From positions 310,001 through 374,000 of the forward strand of contig CAVWCW010000014.1 in assembly GCA_963753615.1 (NCBI GenBank): a DNA stretch of 64,000 nucleotides. Reading direction: 5' to 3'. The notes under the pieces are model-generated. The model did no database searches. It was not told the DNA's origin and was given only the letters and a program-made list of their open reading frames with translations. This document shows positions 1-9,234 of this stretch, piece by piece; the stretch's first letter is position 1; the number at the start of each line of letters is the position of its first letter. Position numbers and translations under genes: made by a program. The stretch comes from CAVWCW01 sp963753615 (GTDB taxonomy: Bacteria > Pseudomonadota > Gammaproteobacteria > Chromatiales > Chromatiaceae).

Positions 1-77
1 TTCACCCCGCAATGCTCATTCTTCAGTCTTCTTCCCCACCGCTTGTTGCCTTCCAGGCGCTGGTATATGCTCGCTCG

Positions 78-614
78 ATGTTTCGTTTGATCCCGGTGCT
101 GCTTCTGCTGCTGAGCCCGCTCGTATCGGCTCAGGTATACAAATGGGTGGACGCTGACGGCGGAGTACATTACTCGGACGAGTCCCGGGCGGGGGCGAAG
201 GCGATCACCCTTCCGGAGATCTCGATCTATACCTTCGACATGCCGAAGTGGGAATATACCCCCAAACCTGAGCCGGTTTCGGTGCAGGCCCCGGAGCCGG
301 CGCCCGCGCCACCGCCCCGGGTAGCGTACCGAAGCTTCAGCTTCCAGCACCCCGTCAATGATTATTGGATCCGGAGTGAGAAGCCCTGGTTGTCGGTGCA
401 GCTGAGCCTGGAACCGGCGCTGCAGGGCGAAGACTGGATTCAGCTATATCTTGACGGGATGCCGTACCTGGATCGCCTGACCGGCTCAGACGCCGAAGTT
501 ACCGGTTTTGCTCCGGGCAGCCATATCCTCGAAGCGCGCGTGGTGGACGCCGCTGGCGAACAATATATCCGCACCAAATCGGTCCTTTTCCACTACCAGC
601 CAATCGAGCCCTGA
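78..614 (+). CDS. Secreted DUF4124-domain protein
   Basis: A 178-residue protein of unknown function. Residues 1-18 form a signal peptide (FRLIPV, a leucine run, then a VSA cleavage site). Directly after comes the DUF4124 signature YKWVDADGGVHYSD at about 21-34. A Pro/Glu-rich linker follows (about 58-85), then a C-terminal region that looks like a compact beta-sheet domain. The start at 78 is preferred over an upstream ATG at 12 because it places the signal peptide at the N-terminus. It precedes glnL-glnG; DUF4124 genes are known in this position in related gammaproteobacteria, but no biochemical role follows from that. The protein is probably periplasmic. Confidence 0.8.
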   Translation: MFRLIPVLLLLLSPLVSAQVYKWVDADGGVHYSDESRAGAKAITLPEISIYTFDMPKWEYTPKPEPVSVQAPEPAPAPPPRVAYRSFSFQHPVNDYWIRSEKPWLSVQLSLEPALQGEDWIQLYLDGMPYLDRLTGSDAEVTGFAPGSHILEARVVDAAGEQYIRTKSVLFHYQPIEP

Positions 615-843
615 GCCGATATCCCGACCCATCCCCGTTGCCGGCCGCGCCCTTCGGTGGGTCCAATCACTTGGCTGGATCTCGCATCAATGCCCGCACT
701 TTTTTAGTGCATAATGGTCGTTGGCCAATGTCGCGCCAGCATGATCGGCTATGCCAATGCCGGTAACCTCTGTGCCAGGCGGGAAGGCGGCCGCAAAGCG
801 AATCGAAGGTTACTGAGGAGTTGGAGTGGTTTTTGCTTAAACT

Positions 844-1945
844 TTGGCTGTGAAAAATTGGATTGCCCAACTGCACAATCTTGAAACGCGAATTCTGGAT
901 AACCTGAGCGCTGCGGTTCTGCTGTTCGATCACGAATTGCGCCTGCGCTACATCAACCCGGCCGGCGAAATGCTGCTGGCGGTGAGTTCCCGTCACCTTC
1001 TCAATCAGCCGGCTGCCGACTCTGGTGTACTGTCCCGGCGGGGAGATCGCGCGCGACCTTCGTAGCGCTCTGGAGTCTGGGCAGCCGTTTGCCGAGCGGG
1101 AGGTGGTGATGCCGCGCCCGGACGGGGTCCGGATTACCGTGGATTGCACCATAACCCCGCTGACCGAGCCGGGCCGCCAAGCCGAGGTGCTGGTGGAACT
1201 GCAACAGGTGGATCGTCAACTGCGTATCAGCCGCGAAGAGCAGATGATCATGCAAGGCCAAGCGGTGCGTGAGATCGTGCGCGGCCTGGCCCACGAGATC
1301 AAGAATCCTCTGGGGGGGCTGCGCGGCGCCGCCCAGTTGCTCGAACGCGAGTTGCCGGACGATTCCCTATACGAATATACCCACATCATCATCGATGAGG
1401 CAGACCGCCTGCAATCCCTGCTGAACCGGATGCTTGGTCCCAACAAATTGCCCCAGCGATCGGAGGTCAATATCCATCATGTGTTGGAGCGGGTGCGCCA
1501 GTTGGTGGCCGCGGAGGTCGGGGGCGAGGTGCGCTTTCGGGTCGATTACGATCCCAGTATCCCGCCGTTGCAGCAAGCCGACAGCGACCAGCTGATTCAG
1601 GCATTCCTTAATATCGTGCGTAACGCCGCCAGGGCGGTGGGTGTTCGTGGCAGCATTACGCTGCGCACGCGGGTACTACGTCAGTTCACCATCGGCATGC
1701 AGCGCCATCCGCTCGTGGTGCGCGCCGACGTCGAGGACGACGGGCCGGGGGTTCCTTCGGAACTGCAGCCGAGTATTTTCTATCCCATGGTCAGTGCCGC
1801 CGAGGGCGGCTCTGGGCTTGGGCTGTCGATCGCCCAGACGCTGGTCAATCAGCACCAGGGATTGATTGAGTGCAGCAGCAAGCCTGGTCAGACCGTTTTT
1901 TCCGTACTATTGCCATTGGAGAGAGGCGATGACCAAAGGCACTGA
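844..1945 (+). pseudogene. glnL: Nitrogen regulation sensor kinase NtrB/GlnL, frameshifted
   Basis: NtrB senses nitrogen status through PII and phosphorylates or dephosphorylates NtrC. The gene is split between two frames. Positions 844-1065 encode the N-terminal PAS part (LRYINPAGEMLL). Positions 1025-1945 encode the rest: the H-box LAHEIKNPLGGLRGAA, the N-box NIVRNAARA, then DDGPGVP and GSGLGLSIAQ of the ATPase domain. Reading across the break, one extra base near 1020-1022 restores a normal NtrB sequence (QPAAD then LVYCPGGE). The start is TTG at 844 or GTG at 850. The 3' end overlaps glnG by 17 bp. All catalytic boxes are intact, so the defect is a single indel, either a real mutation or a base-calling error. 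Confidence 0.85.
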
Positions 1946-3356
1946 AGTTTGGGTGATCGACGATGACCGATCGATTCGTTGGGTGCTGGAACGCGCCCTG
2001 GAAAAGGTCGGCATGCAGGTGCGGACCTTCAATGACGCCAGCGGCGTGGAGCAGGCGCTGGAGACACACCAGCCGCAAGTCTTGGTGTCGGACATCCGCA
2101 TGCCGGGCATTGATGGGTTGGAACTGCTGGAGCGCGTGCGCAGCCGATTCCCTGAGCTGCCGGTAATCATTATGACCGCACACTCCGACCTCGATAGTGC
2201 CGTCTCCGCATACCACGGCGGCGCCTTCGAGTACTTGCCCAAACCGTTCGATGTCGACGAGGCGGTGGAGCAGGTGCGCCGAGCCGCACGGGCTGGCCGT
2301 CAGGGCGCTGAAACCCAGCCCGAACCCGCGGCGTTGCATTCCGACATCATCGGCGAAGCCCCGGCGATGCAGGAGGTATTCCGCGCCATCGGTCGCCTCG
2401 CCCGCTCCAAGATCACGGTGTTGATCAACGGCGAATCCGGCACCGGCAAGGAGTTGGTAGCCCATGCCCTGCATCGGCACAGCCCACGCGCCGGAGGCCC
2501 CTTTATCGCCCTCAACATGGCCGCCATCCCGCGCGATCTATTGGAATCCGAGCTGTTTGGCCATGAGCGTGGCGCCTTTACCGGGGCGCAGACCCGCCGC
2601 GTCGGCCGTTTCGAGCAGGCCGCCGGCGGCACGCTGTTCCTGGATGAGATCGGCGACATGCCGTCGGAGCTGCAAACCCGGCTGCTGCGGGTGTTGGCAG
2701 ATGGGCAGTACTACCGGGTCGGGGGTCATACCGCGCTCCAGGCCGACGTGCGCATCATCGCCGCCACCCACCAGAATCTCGAGCAACTGGTGAGCGAAGG
2801 CCGTTTCCGCGAGGATCTGTTCCATCGTCTGAACGTGATCCGGGTCCATATCCCCAGTCTGCGGGAGCGGCGCGAGGACATTCCGTTACTGATGCAATAC
2901 TTTCTCAAGCAGGCCTCAAAGGACCTGGGAGTGGAGTGCAAGACATTGCTGCCGGAGACGGTTGTTGCCCTCCAGCGCCTGGAATGGCCGGGTAACGTTC
3001 GGCAGCTGGAAAATACCGCGCGCTGGCTCACTGTCATGGCATCGGGTCAGCAGGTGCACGTTGACGACCTGCCGCCGGAGCTGGTGGCGGCACCCCCGTC
3101 GATGTCGCCGGCCCCCCACGGGGACTGGCGGAACGATTTGCGTACCTGGGCCCGGGAAAGCCTGGCCCAAGGCCAACAGCGCATCTTGGAAGAAGCCTTG
3201 CCGGCGCTGGAAACCATCCTCATCGAGGTTGCTCTCGAGCACACGGGAGGCCGCCGCCAGGATGCGGCCAGGCTATTGGGCTGGGGACGCAATACCCTTA
3301 CCCGCAAGATCAAGGAGCTGGGGCTCGAGGAGGACTTGGAAAAGGAGGTGGGTTAG
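1929..3356 (+). CDS. glnG: Nitrogen regulation response regulator NtrC (sigma-54 activator)
   Basis: A 475-residue enhancer-binding protein that activates sigma-54 promoters of nitrogen-assimilation genes when phosphorylated by NtrB. The receiver domain has acidic residues at 11-13 and phospho-acceptor Asp55 (VSDIRMPG). The AAA+ domain has Walker A GESGTGKE at 168-175, the sigma-54 loop GAFTGA at 215-220 and Walker B LFLDEIGD. The C-terminus carries a Fis-type helix-turn-helix (GRRQDAARLLGWGRNTLTRK). The length is normal for NtrC. The start at 1929 is chosen over an upstream in-frame start because it begins right before the receiver strand and overlaps the end of glnL, indicating translational coupling. 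All key residues are present, unlike the neighbouring kinase gene. Confidence 0.96.
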   Translation: MTKGTEVWVIDDDRSIRWVLERALEKVGMQVRTFNDASGVEQALETHQPQVLVSDIRMPGIDGLELLERVRSRFPELPVIIMTAHSDLDSAVSAYHGGAFEYLPKPFDVDEAVEQVRRAARAGRQGAETQPEPAALHSDIIGEAPAMQEVFRAIGRLARSKITVLINGESGTGKELVAHALHRHSPRAGGPFIALNMAAIPRDLLESELFGHERGAFTGAQTRRVGRFEQAAGGTLFLDEIGDMPSELQTRLLRVLADGQYYRVGGHTALQADVRIIAATHQNLEQLVSEGRFREDLFHRLNVIRVHIPSLRERREDIPLLMQYFLKQASKDLGVECKTLLPETVVALQRLEWPGNVRQLENTARWLTVMASGQQVHVDDLPPELVAAPPSMSPAPHGDWRNDLRTWARESLAQGQQRILEEALPALETILIEVALEHTGGRRQDAARLLGWGRNTLTRKIKELGLEEDLEKEVG

Positions 3357-3446
3357 GCGGCGAGAGCGCGCGCGGTCCTGGCAGAGCCGGCAGGATCGGT
3401 GGCACAATGCGCCACTGAATTCAGCTCTAGCAATGGGAGGCCCAAG

Positions 3447-3854
3447 TTGGACAGCGCCAGCATAGAATTGCCCGGTTCGGAGATCGACCAGATTTGCTTG
3501 GACGGAGACCAGCTCCGGGTGCACTTTTCCCGCGCCATTATCGTCAAGACCATGACCGGTTCGGTGGAGCGTACGCAGTGGTGGCAACGCGGGGAGCTGA
3601 TCATTGGCGGCGCCGAAGTGGAGGGCGAGATCCCGACCGGACCCCTGGCACTGGTCGGCGGCGACGTGGGCGAAAACGTCTACACCTACCGCGACATGAT
3701 TCCCGTGCCGCTGGATAGCCGCGGTCGCGCCCACTGCGATTTCAAGTTCGGCGACGGCAGCCAGCGTCTGCGTGCCCAGGGCAACAGCATTCGACTGGAA
3801 ATGGAAGCCACACCCAAGTACATCCGCCATATCCGTCCCGAAGATGCGGAGTAG
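3447..3854 (+). CDS. Hypothetical protein
   Basis: A 135-residue soluble protein with no family I recognise. It is acidic, lacks a signal peptide or membrane segment, and looks beta-rich with glycine turns (GELIIGGAEVEGEI, ALVGGDVGENVY). The TTG start at 3447 is favoured over an upstream start at 3399 because GGGAGG lies six bases before it and the region upstream is less protein-like. It follows glnG on the same strand after about 90 bp, so it may be the last gene of the nitrogen-regulation transcript, which is only positional evidence. Confidence 0.6.
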   Translation: MDSASIELPGSEIDQICLDGDQLRVHFSRAIIVKTMTGSVERTQWWQRGELIIGGAEVEGEIPTGPLALVGGDVGENVYTYRDMIPVPLDSRGRAHCDFKFGDGSQRLRAQGNSIRLEMEATPKYIRHIRPEDAE

Positions 3855-4066
3855 ATTCGGGAAACCCATGCGAAGTAAACGCTTACCAACCGGGTCTCGA
3901 GCTGATAGGTTGAGTCAGCCGGCATGAGGCAGAACCGCGAGCGCCTTCCGCCCCTTGGCGGGCTCTGTAAGGGCGCTCGGGCGATTCGCAACCTGCGGGG
4001 ATATGACCGACCCGCCTGGGCGAAATTCTCTCTGTTTTGGGGCTGGACCAAACCGATAGTGGGTAC

Positions 4067-4729
4067 TCACTTACCCGATGCCAGCCGGTCCGCCAACCGG
4101 GTCGTCTCCGGGAGTCGGTAGCGCGGCGTGCAGGCCAGTACATAGGCGATGGCGGTTTCCAGGGTCACCCGGTGGCCGATGGAGATATACAGCGGTCGCA
4201 CGCCGCGCCGGCTGCGCAGCACCGCGCCGATGGTCTCGCCGCTGTGGTGCAGCGGCACCCAGCAGCCCTTCTCCACTCCCAACTCCCCGTGCTCGCCGAT
4301 CAACCGGCTCTTGGCCACCCCGATACTGGGCAGCCCGGTCAGTACCCCCAGGTGGCAGGCCAGGCCGAACCGGCGAGGATGGGCCAGCCCCTGGCCGTCG
4401 CACAACAGCAGGTCCGGGGTTTGATCGAGTTCCTCCAATGCCGCCAGGATTGCGGGCACCTCTCGAAACGACAGCAGTCCGGGCACATAGGGAAACTGCG
4501 TCGGCCTCCGTACCAGCCGCTGCTCCCGGAGTTGCAGTTCGGGAAAACTCAGCACCGCCACCGCCGCCCGTGTGACCCGGCCACCCTGCTCGAACCCTAC
4601 GTCCACCCCGGCCACCGAGGCGATTTTTCCCAGGCGGTCGCAACGGATCACCCTTTCGCGCAACCGCTCCTGGATTGCCCGGGCCTCGGCGGTGGTCACG
4701 TCCCAGCGGTGACTCGGCGCCGGCCTCAT
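4067..4729 (-). CDS. nfi: Endonuclease V (deoxyinosine-specific)
   Basis: A 220-residue endonuclease V that nicks DNA near deaminated bases, chiefly deoxyinosine. Family marks are visible in order: VAGVDVGF with the first catalytic Asp, PYVPGLLSFREVPAI with the catalytic Glu and the strand-separating PYVP wedge, and LLCDGQGLAHPRRFG with the second Asp. Conserved GVAKSRLIG follows. The length matches bacterial Nfi. It is followed by no close gene downstream on its strand and lies 32 bp after the phosphoribosyltransferase gene, so the three genes from 6352 down to 4067 probably form one transcript combining nucleotide metabolism and repair. Confidence 0.95.
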   Translation of the reverse strand: MRPAPSHRWDVTTAEARAIQERLRERVIRCDRLGKIASVAGVDVGFEQGGRVTRAAVAVLSFPELQLREQRLVRRPTQFPYVPGLLSFREVPAILAALEELDQTPDLLLCDGQGLAHPRRFGLACHLGVLTGLPSIGVAKSRLIGEHGELGVEKGCWVPLHHSGETIGAVLRSRRGVRPLYISIGHRVTLETAIAYVLACTPRYRLPETTRLADRLASGK

Positions 4730-4761
4730 CGCCCCGCAGTCGCGCTTGCCACCGCCGGGCC

Positions 4762-5376
4762 TCAGGCCCCGGGTTTCGCCAGCAGGCCGAAGATCCGCTG
4801 CACCTGCTGCCGGGGGATTTCGATGCCGTAGTCCGCGCGCAGCCGTTGGGCCGCCTGCTCGGCGCTGGCCGGCGCTGGCTGCATGCCGCGCAGAAACGCC
4901 AGCAAGTCTTCGAATACCGCCCAGGGGTAGACGATCCAGTGCCAGTCCCGTACCTCCAGCACCCGGTAGTCCGCACGAAAGCGGGTGGTGAGTTTTTCGT
5001 GCAGTACCGCGGTGCGCAGGTCGGCGGCGCCGAAGCCCCGCAGGTGGTCCAGCGCCGCCTCCAGGGTATCGCCGGTGTCATTCACGTCGTCGACCAGCAG
5101 CACGCGCTGGCCCTCGATGCTGCCGCCGAGCGGGTATTTTACCCAGGCCCGCCGCTGCTTGCGGGCCCCGGGGGCATAGTGCTGGATCTTGATGCTGGTC
5201 ATCGCCGAGATCGACAGAAAGTCGCACAGATAGCGGGCCGGCACGAAGCCGCCGCGGGCAATGGCTATCACGACCTCGGGGCGGTAGTCGGAGGCTCGCA
5301 CCGCCTCTGCGAGTTGCCAGCACAGCTCGTAGACCTGGGCCTGGGGTACCAGCTCGCAATGCAGTTCCCGGTCCAT
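4762..5376 (-). CDS. Phosphoribosyltransferase (purine-type, PRTase type I)
   Basis: A 204-residue protein with the PRPP-binding loop VLLVDDVNDTGDTL at about 94-107 and an upstream PRTase core (VVIAIARGGFVPARYL). The C-terminal 70 residues, including a conserved DWHWIVYPWAVFEDL stretch, match the hypoxanthine/xanthine-guanine phosphoribosyltransferase-like family seen in proteobacteria and archaea. The expected reaction joins PRPP to a purine base, but the base cannot be told from sequence. It lies 7 bp downstream of the dihydroorotate dehydrogenase gene, strongly suggesting co-translation in a nucleotide-metabolism operon. Confidence 0.85.
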   Translation of the reverse strand: MDRELHCELVPQAQVYELCWQLAEAVRASDYRPEVVIAIARGGFVPARYLCDFLSISAMTSIKIQHYAPGARKQRRAWVKYPLGGSIEGQRVLLVDDVNDTGDTLEAALDHLRGFGAADLRTAVLHEKLTTRFRADYRVLEVRDWHWIVYPWAVFEDLLAFLRGMQPAPASAEQAAQRLRADYGIEIPRQQVQRIFGLLAKPGA

Positions 5377-5383
5377 CCCGGTT

Positions 5384-6352
5384 TCAGCAACCGCAGCGCG
5401 GGGCGTTGGGCTGGTTCAGCTGCAGGCTGCCGACCAGCTGAGCCACCGAGGCCAGCTGATGACGGCTCAAATAGTCGCGAATGCCTGCGTTGATCTTCTG
5501 GCATACCAGGGGGTCGTAAAACAAGGCGGTACCCACCCCTACCGCGCTCGCCCCTGCGATCAGGAACTCCAAGGCGTCCTCGGCGCTGCAGATACCGCCC
5601 TGGCCGATGATCGGGATGCCGTGGTCCCGGCACACCTGATGCACCTGATGCACCTTGAGCAGGGCCACGGGCTTGATCGCCGGCCCGGATAATCCGCCCT
5701 GATTATTGCCGATAAGAGGCTTGCGGCTCTCGATGTCTACCGCCATGCCCATCAGGGTGTTGATCACCGCGAAGGCGTCGCTGCCGGCGTCGATGCAGCG
5801 CCGGGCATTGTCCGCGATATCGGTCTGGTTGGGCGAAAGCTTAGTGATCAGCGGTTTTTCGGTGACCGAGCGGCAAGCCGCTACCACCCGGGCCGACATC
5901 TCGGGGTCGTTGCCGAAGGCGACCCCGCCCTCTTTGACGTTGGGGCAGGAAATATTGATCTCGATCGCGTCGATGGGGGAGTCGTCGAAGCGCCGGGTCA
6001 CCTCGATATACTCCTCGATGGTAGAGCCCGAGACATTGGCGATGAAGCGGGTCTCGGTAAAATCGAGCTGTGGCAGGATCTGGTCCACCACCTGATCGAC
6101 CCCCGGGTTCTGCAAGCCAATGGCATTGAGCATGCCGCCGGGGGTTTCGTAGATTCGGTGCGGAGGATTGCCCAGGCGCTGTTCGCCGGTGGTGCCCTTG
6201 AGGCACACGGCACCGGCGTCACGATTGGAAAAGCCCTTGACCCGGGTATACTCCTCGCCGAAACCGACGCAGCCGGATAGCAGCACGATCGGGGTGGCAA
6301 AGCTGAGGCCGCAGAAATCGATGGCCAGGGGCGAAGGGGCGGATGCGCTCAT
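5384..6352 (-). CDS. pyrD: Dihydroorotate dehydrogenase, class 1 type catalytic subunit
   Basis: A 322-residue FMN TIM-barrel enzyme of the dihydroorotate dehydrogenase family. The active-site segment INISCPNVKEGG has a cysteine (Cys136), which is the base in class 1 enzymes; class 2 enzymes use serine. KLSPNQTDI, INTLMGM and the C-terminal phosphate-binding segment GQGGICSAEDALEFLIAGAS fit the class 1B catalytic chain. No PyrK electron-transfer subunit lies nearby, which is odd for class 1B, so the electron acceptor and the exact substrate (dihydroorotate or a related pyrimidine) are uncertain. It is the first gene of the cluster reading leftwards with the phosphoribosyltransferase and nfi. 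Confidence 0.85.
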   Translation of the reverse strand: MSASAPSPLAIDFCGLSFATPIVLLSGCVGFGEEYTRVKGFSNRDAGAVCLKGTTGEQRLGNPPHRIYETPGGMLNAIGLQNPGVDQVVDQILPQLDFTETRFIANVSGSTIEEYIEVTRRFDDSPIDAIEINISCPNVKEGGVAFGNDPEMSARVVAACRSVTEKPLITKLSPNQTDIADNARRCIDAGSDAFAVINTLMGMAVDIESRKPLIGNNQGGLSGPAIKPVALLKVHQVHQVCRDHGIPIIGQGGICSAEDALEFLIAGASAVGVGTALFYDPLVCQKINAGIRDYLSRHQLASVAQLVGSLQLNQPNAPRCGC

Positions 6353-6439
6353 AGCAGTCGCTCGGGTTTTTCGGCTAGCACCAAGTCCAGCTTGTTATTA
6401 TGACAGATTCGGCGCCGCCGGCGCGGAGAGAAGATCCCC

Positions 6440-6904
6440 ATGTTTCACGTCGTCCTCTACCAGCCCGAGATTCCCCCCAATACCGGCAATATCATTCGCC
6501 TTTGCGCCAATACCGGCAGTGGGCTGCACCTGATTCATCCCCTGGGTTTCGAGTTCGACGACCGCCGGCTGCGCCGGGCGGGATTGGACTACCATGAGTG
6601 GGTCGGGGTGCGCCAATACCCCGATTGGCCCGAGTTCCTCGAGCAGGCGCCGGGCGAGCGCCTGTTCGCCTGCAGCACCCGGGGACGCGAAGACTATGCC
6701 GCGGTGGAGTATGAACCGGGCGACATGCTGCTGTTCGGTCCCGAGACCCGGGGTCTGCCGGAGAAACTGCTGCAACAACTACCCCCTGAACGCCGGTTGC
6801 GCATTCCCATGTGGCCGAACAACCGCAGCCTCAATCTCTCCAACGCAGTGGCGGTGATCCTGTACGAGGCCTGGCGCCAGCAGGGGTTTGCGGGGGCACA
6901 ATAA
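6440..6904 (+). CDS. trmL: tRNA (cytidine(34)-2'-O)-methyltransferase TrmL
   Basis: A 154-residue SPOUT-fold methyltransferase that 2'-O-methylates the wobble base of certain leucine tRNAs. It shows the family start MFHVVLYQPEIPPNTGNIIR with the catalytic-region Asn/Arg residues, then LFGPETRGLP and the knotted SAM-binding C-terminus IPMWPNNRSLNLSNAVAVI. Length is typical. It is divergent from pyrD, with both starts separated by about 87 bp holding the shared promoter region. Confidence 0.96.
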   Translation: MFHVVLYQPEIPPNTGNIIRLCANTGSGLHLIHPLGFEFDDRRLRRAGLDYHEWVGVRQYPDWPEFLEQAPGERLFACSTRGREDYAAVEYEPGDMLLFGPETRGLPEKLLQQLPPERRLRIPMWPNNRSLNLSNAVAVILYEAWRQQGFAGAQ

Positions 6905-7437
6905 TGGTGTTTGCTGTCGCCCTCGGCTGGTTGTTCGAGTAATCAGGCCCTGCTGCGGGCCTGGGAGCGCCGCAGCGGCTTGCAATCGTCAGGCTCCTTC
7001 AAGTCCGTGTGCCGGGCGGGCGCCTCGGCCGATTGGCGCCCACCGAGTCTGGACTCGGGCTAAAAAAGCGGATCAGTTGCCGCGTTGAGACGGCGCCGAG
7101 GAGCCTCGGCACCGGTCGGGCGAGCGGCCGAGCAGCGAGCCTGGCTGAACCGTTGCAGGTTAAGGTTAAACCGCTGGCGCTGGTGGCCGGCGCGAGTATA
7201 TATTCGCTGGTGCAATGGGGAGCTCTCGCTCCCCAGCGGCATTTCCTTGGAAGAAAGGATCGCGCGGCGCTTACCATAATAATGAATCGACGGTGCTGCG
7301 GTCGAGCCAAGTATATAAGAACGCTGGTTCTGGAAGATCCGGTTTGCGGCGGAAGAGGGAATGCGCGTAGCGGCGAAGCCCGGCGACAAAGTTTGCCGGG
7401 TCCAATACTAAAGTACTTACCATTAAGAGGATGAAAT
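6905..7437 (+). promoter_or_regulatory. Structured leader/intergenic region upstream of sqr
   Basis: This 533-bp stretch holds no convincing gene; the open frame inside it lacks a plausible ribosome site. It contains several perfect hairpins: CCGAGTC/GACTCGG at 7043-7058, GCCGAGG/CCTCGGC at 7095-7110, GGGGAGC/GCTCCCC at 7217-7234 and CCCGGC/GCCGGG at 7379-7400, the last ending about 38 bases before the sqr start. An AT-rich patch at 7271-7290 stands out in the GC-rich background and could hold a promoter or repressor site. The sqr ribosome site AGAGGA lies just before the ATG. None of the hairpins has a clear T-run, so they are not obvious terminators. Confidence 0.45.
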
Positions 7438-8721
7438 ATGGCCCATGTAGTCGTTATTGGCGCGGGTATCGGTGGCATGACTGCTGCTTACGATCTGCGC
7501 GCAGAACTCGATAAGAAACAGCATCAGATAACCGTCATCGGTGACAAGAACATATTCGAGTTCACCCCCTCGAATCCCTGGGTGGCCGTCGGTTGGCGCG
7601 ACCGAAAGACGACGACCGTCGATATTCAGAAGAGCCTGAGCAAAAAGAATATCGAGCTGATTGCCAGCGCGGTCACCAAAATCGACCCCGAGCAGAACAC
7701 GCTAATGCTGATGGACGGGCAGTCTGTCAGTTACGATTACCTGGTGATCACCACCGGCCCCAAGCTCGCCTTCGAGGAGGTGCCGGGGTTGGGCCCGCAT
7801 GATGGATATACCCAGTCAGTCTGTACCCTGAGTCATGCTGAGCGCTCGTTTGACAATTTCAAAGCGTTGCGCAAAGCCCCGGGGCCCGTCATCGTCGGGG
7901 CAGTGCAGGGAGCAAGTTGCTTCGGGCCTGCGTACGAGTACGCGTTCATTCTCGAAACCGAGCTGCGCAAGCGGAAACAGCGCGACCAGGTGCCTATGAC
8001 GTTCGTAACCAGTGAGCCCTATATCGGGCATTTGGGCCTCGGCGGCGTCGGCGATTCGAAATCATTGCTCGAGTCGGCCCTGCGTAAACGCCATATCAAA
8101 TGGATCACTAACGCCAAGACGACGCGGGTGGAAGATGGCGTCATGCACGTGGACGAGCATAACGACGCCGGCGAAGTCATCCGCCAACACGAGCTACCGT
8201 TTAAGCACGCGATGATGCTGCCCGCCTTCAAGGGGGTCGACCCGGTCGCCGAGGTGGAAGGGCTGTGCAATCCGCGAGGCTTCGTACTGATTGACGACAA
8301 GCAACGCAACCCGAAGTATCCAAACATCTACTCCGCCGGGGTATGCGTGGCGATCCCGCCGGTGGAGCAGACTCCCATCCCGACCGGGACGCCGAAAACC
8401 GGCTATATGATCGAGTCGATGGTTACGGCAATCGTGCACAATATCGCCGCCGAACTGGCCGGGAAGGAGCCCAAAGAATCAGCGACCTGGAGTGCCATCT
8501 GTCTGGCGGACATGGGCGATACAGGCGCCGCATTTGTAGCGATTCCTCAGATTCCGCCGAGAAATGTCACTTGGTTCAAGGAAGGGAAATGGGTGCACCT
8601 GGCCAAGATTGCCTATGAGAAGTATTTTCTAAAGAAGATGAAAGCCGGCAGCACCGAGCCGATCTATGAAAAATACACTCTCAAAGCGATGGGTATTAAG
8701 CGCCTGAAATCAGAGGGCTAG
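7438..8721 (+). CDS. sqr: Sulfide:quinone oxidoreductase, type I
   Basis: A 427-residue membrane-associated flavoprotein that oxidises sulfide and passes electrons to the quinone pool. FAD is bound by GAGIGG at 8-13. The three redox cysteines of the Acidithiobacillus ferrooxidans-type enzyme are all present: Cys129 (QSVCTLSHAE), Cys161 (GASCFGPAYEY) and Cys355 (WSAICLADMGD). The signature TSEPYIGHLG and the C-terminal membrane-binding part (WVHLAKIAYEKYFLKKMK) also match. The start is set by AGAGGA at a good distance. It is monocistronic with a long structured leader. The two-cysteine ArsR regulator at 15.5 kb is a candidate controller. Confidence 0.95.
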   Translation: MAHVVVIGAGIGGMTAAYDLRAELDKKQHQITVIGDKNIFEFTPSNPWVAVGWRDRKTTTVDIQKSLSKKNIELIASAVTKIDPEQNTLMLMDGQSVSYDYLVITTGPKLAFEEVPGLGPHDGYTQSVCTLSHAERSFDNFKALRKAPGPVIVGAVQGASCFGPAYEYAFILETELRKRKQRDQVPMTFVTSEPYIGHLGLGGVGDSKSLLESALRKRHIKWITNAKTTRVEDGVMHVDEHNDAGEVIRQHELPFKHAMMLPAFKGVDPVAEVEGLCNPRGFVLIDDKQRNPKYPNIYSAGVCVAIPPVEQTPIPTGTPKTGYMIESMVTAIVHNIAAELAGKEPKESATWSAICLADMGDTGAAFVAIPQIPPRNVTWFKEGKWVHLAKIAYEKYFLKKMKAGSTEPIYEKYTLKAMGIKRLKSEG

Positions 8722-8997
8722 CACCCGGACGGAAATCGGGCGCCGGAGTTGCAAAGCCTTCGGGGCCCGATTCCTGGAAACAGGGATAGTTGCGATAAGC
8801 GAGTTCCGGAAGCACCAACAAACCCAGTCCCGGTACCTGAATTCTCCAGTCGCGTCCTGTTGGCCAAGGGTGGCCGCAACGGGGGGCGGGGAGAAGAAAG
8901 GTCTGGGAATATATATCAGCGTATGCTAATATTCTGACATAGACATTGCCCGCCCATACGGGAATGGGCACCGGTTTGTTGGATGCGAGGCATCGCC

Positions 8998-9234
8998 ATG
9001 AGCAACGATGTAGTAATTGACCTCGAACAAGCGCGGCGACGCCGTGCAGCCACTCGGCTCGGTGTCGAATACGATCGTCTGGCCGAGCCGTCCGAGCGGG
9101 AGACTGCAGCGCTGTTGCTGTTCCACGCCGCCATCGAGAGTCTGCAAGGAGGCCAAGCGAGCGATGATATCGACCGCGTGCTGGAACGTATGGATTTGTT
9201 GTTGGACGCACTGTCTGCGCAAGCGAACTCTTGA
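8998..9234 (+). CDS. Small hypothetical protein
   Basis: A 78-residue charged, alpha-helical protein beginning MSNDVVIDLEQARRRR. No membrane segment, signal peptide or known domain is visible. The leucine-rich second half (LLLFHAAIESLQ, VLERMDLLLDAL) suggests a small helical bundle. The start at 8998 is preferred over one five codons upstream because the sequence becomes regular from there. It stands alone between sqr and a hairpin-rich intergenic stretch, so context gives no functional clue. Confidence 0.5.
   Translation: MSNDVVIDLEQARRRRAATRLGVEYDRLAEPSERETAALLLFHAAIESLQGGQASDDIDRVLERMDLLLDALSAQANS

Noticed and set aside
5384..6352. Complete class 1B dihydroorotate dehydrogenase complex
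   Set aside because: The catalytic cysteine fits class 1, but no PyrK gene is nearby, so a complete complex is not claimed.
7271..7290. Operator at sqr matching the ArsR-gene palindrome
   Set aside because: The AT-rich patch shares only short words with CGTAATAGAATAATACG and lacks a clear palindrome, so it is not listed as a site.
7009..7434. Open frame of 141 codons before sqr
   Set aside because: No ribosome site, runs through four hairpins and shows no protein-like composition.
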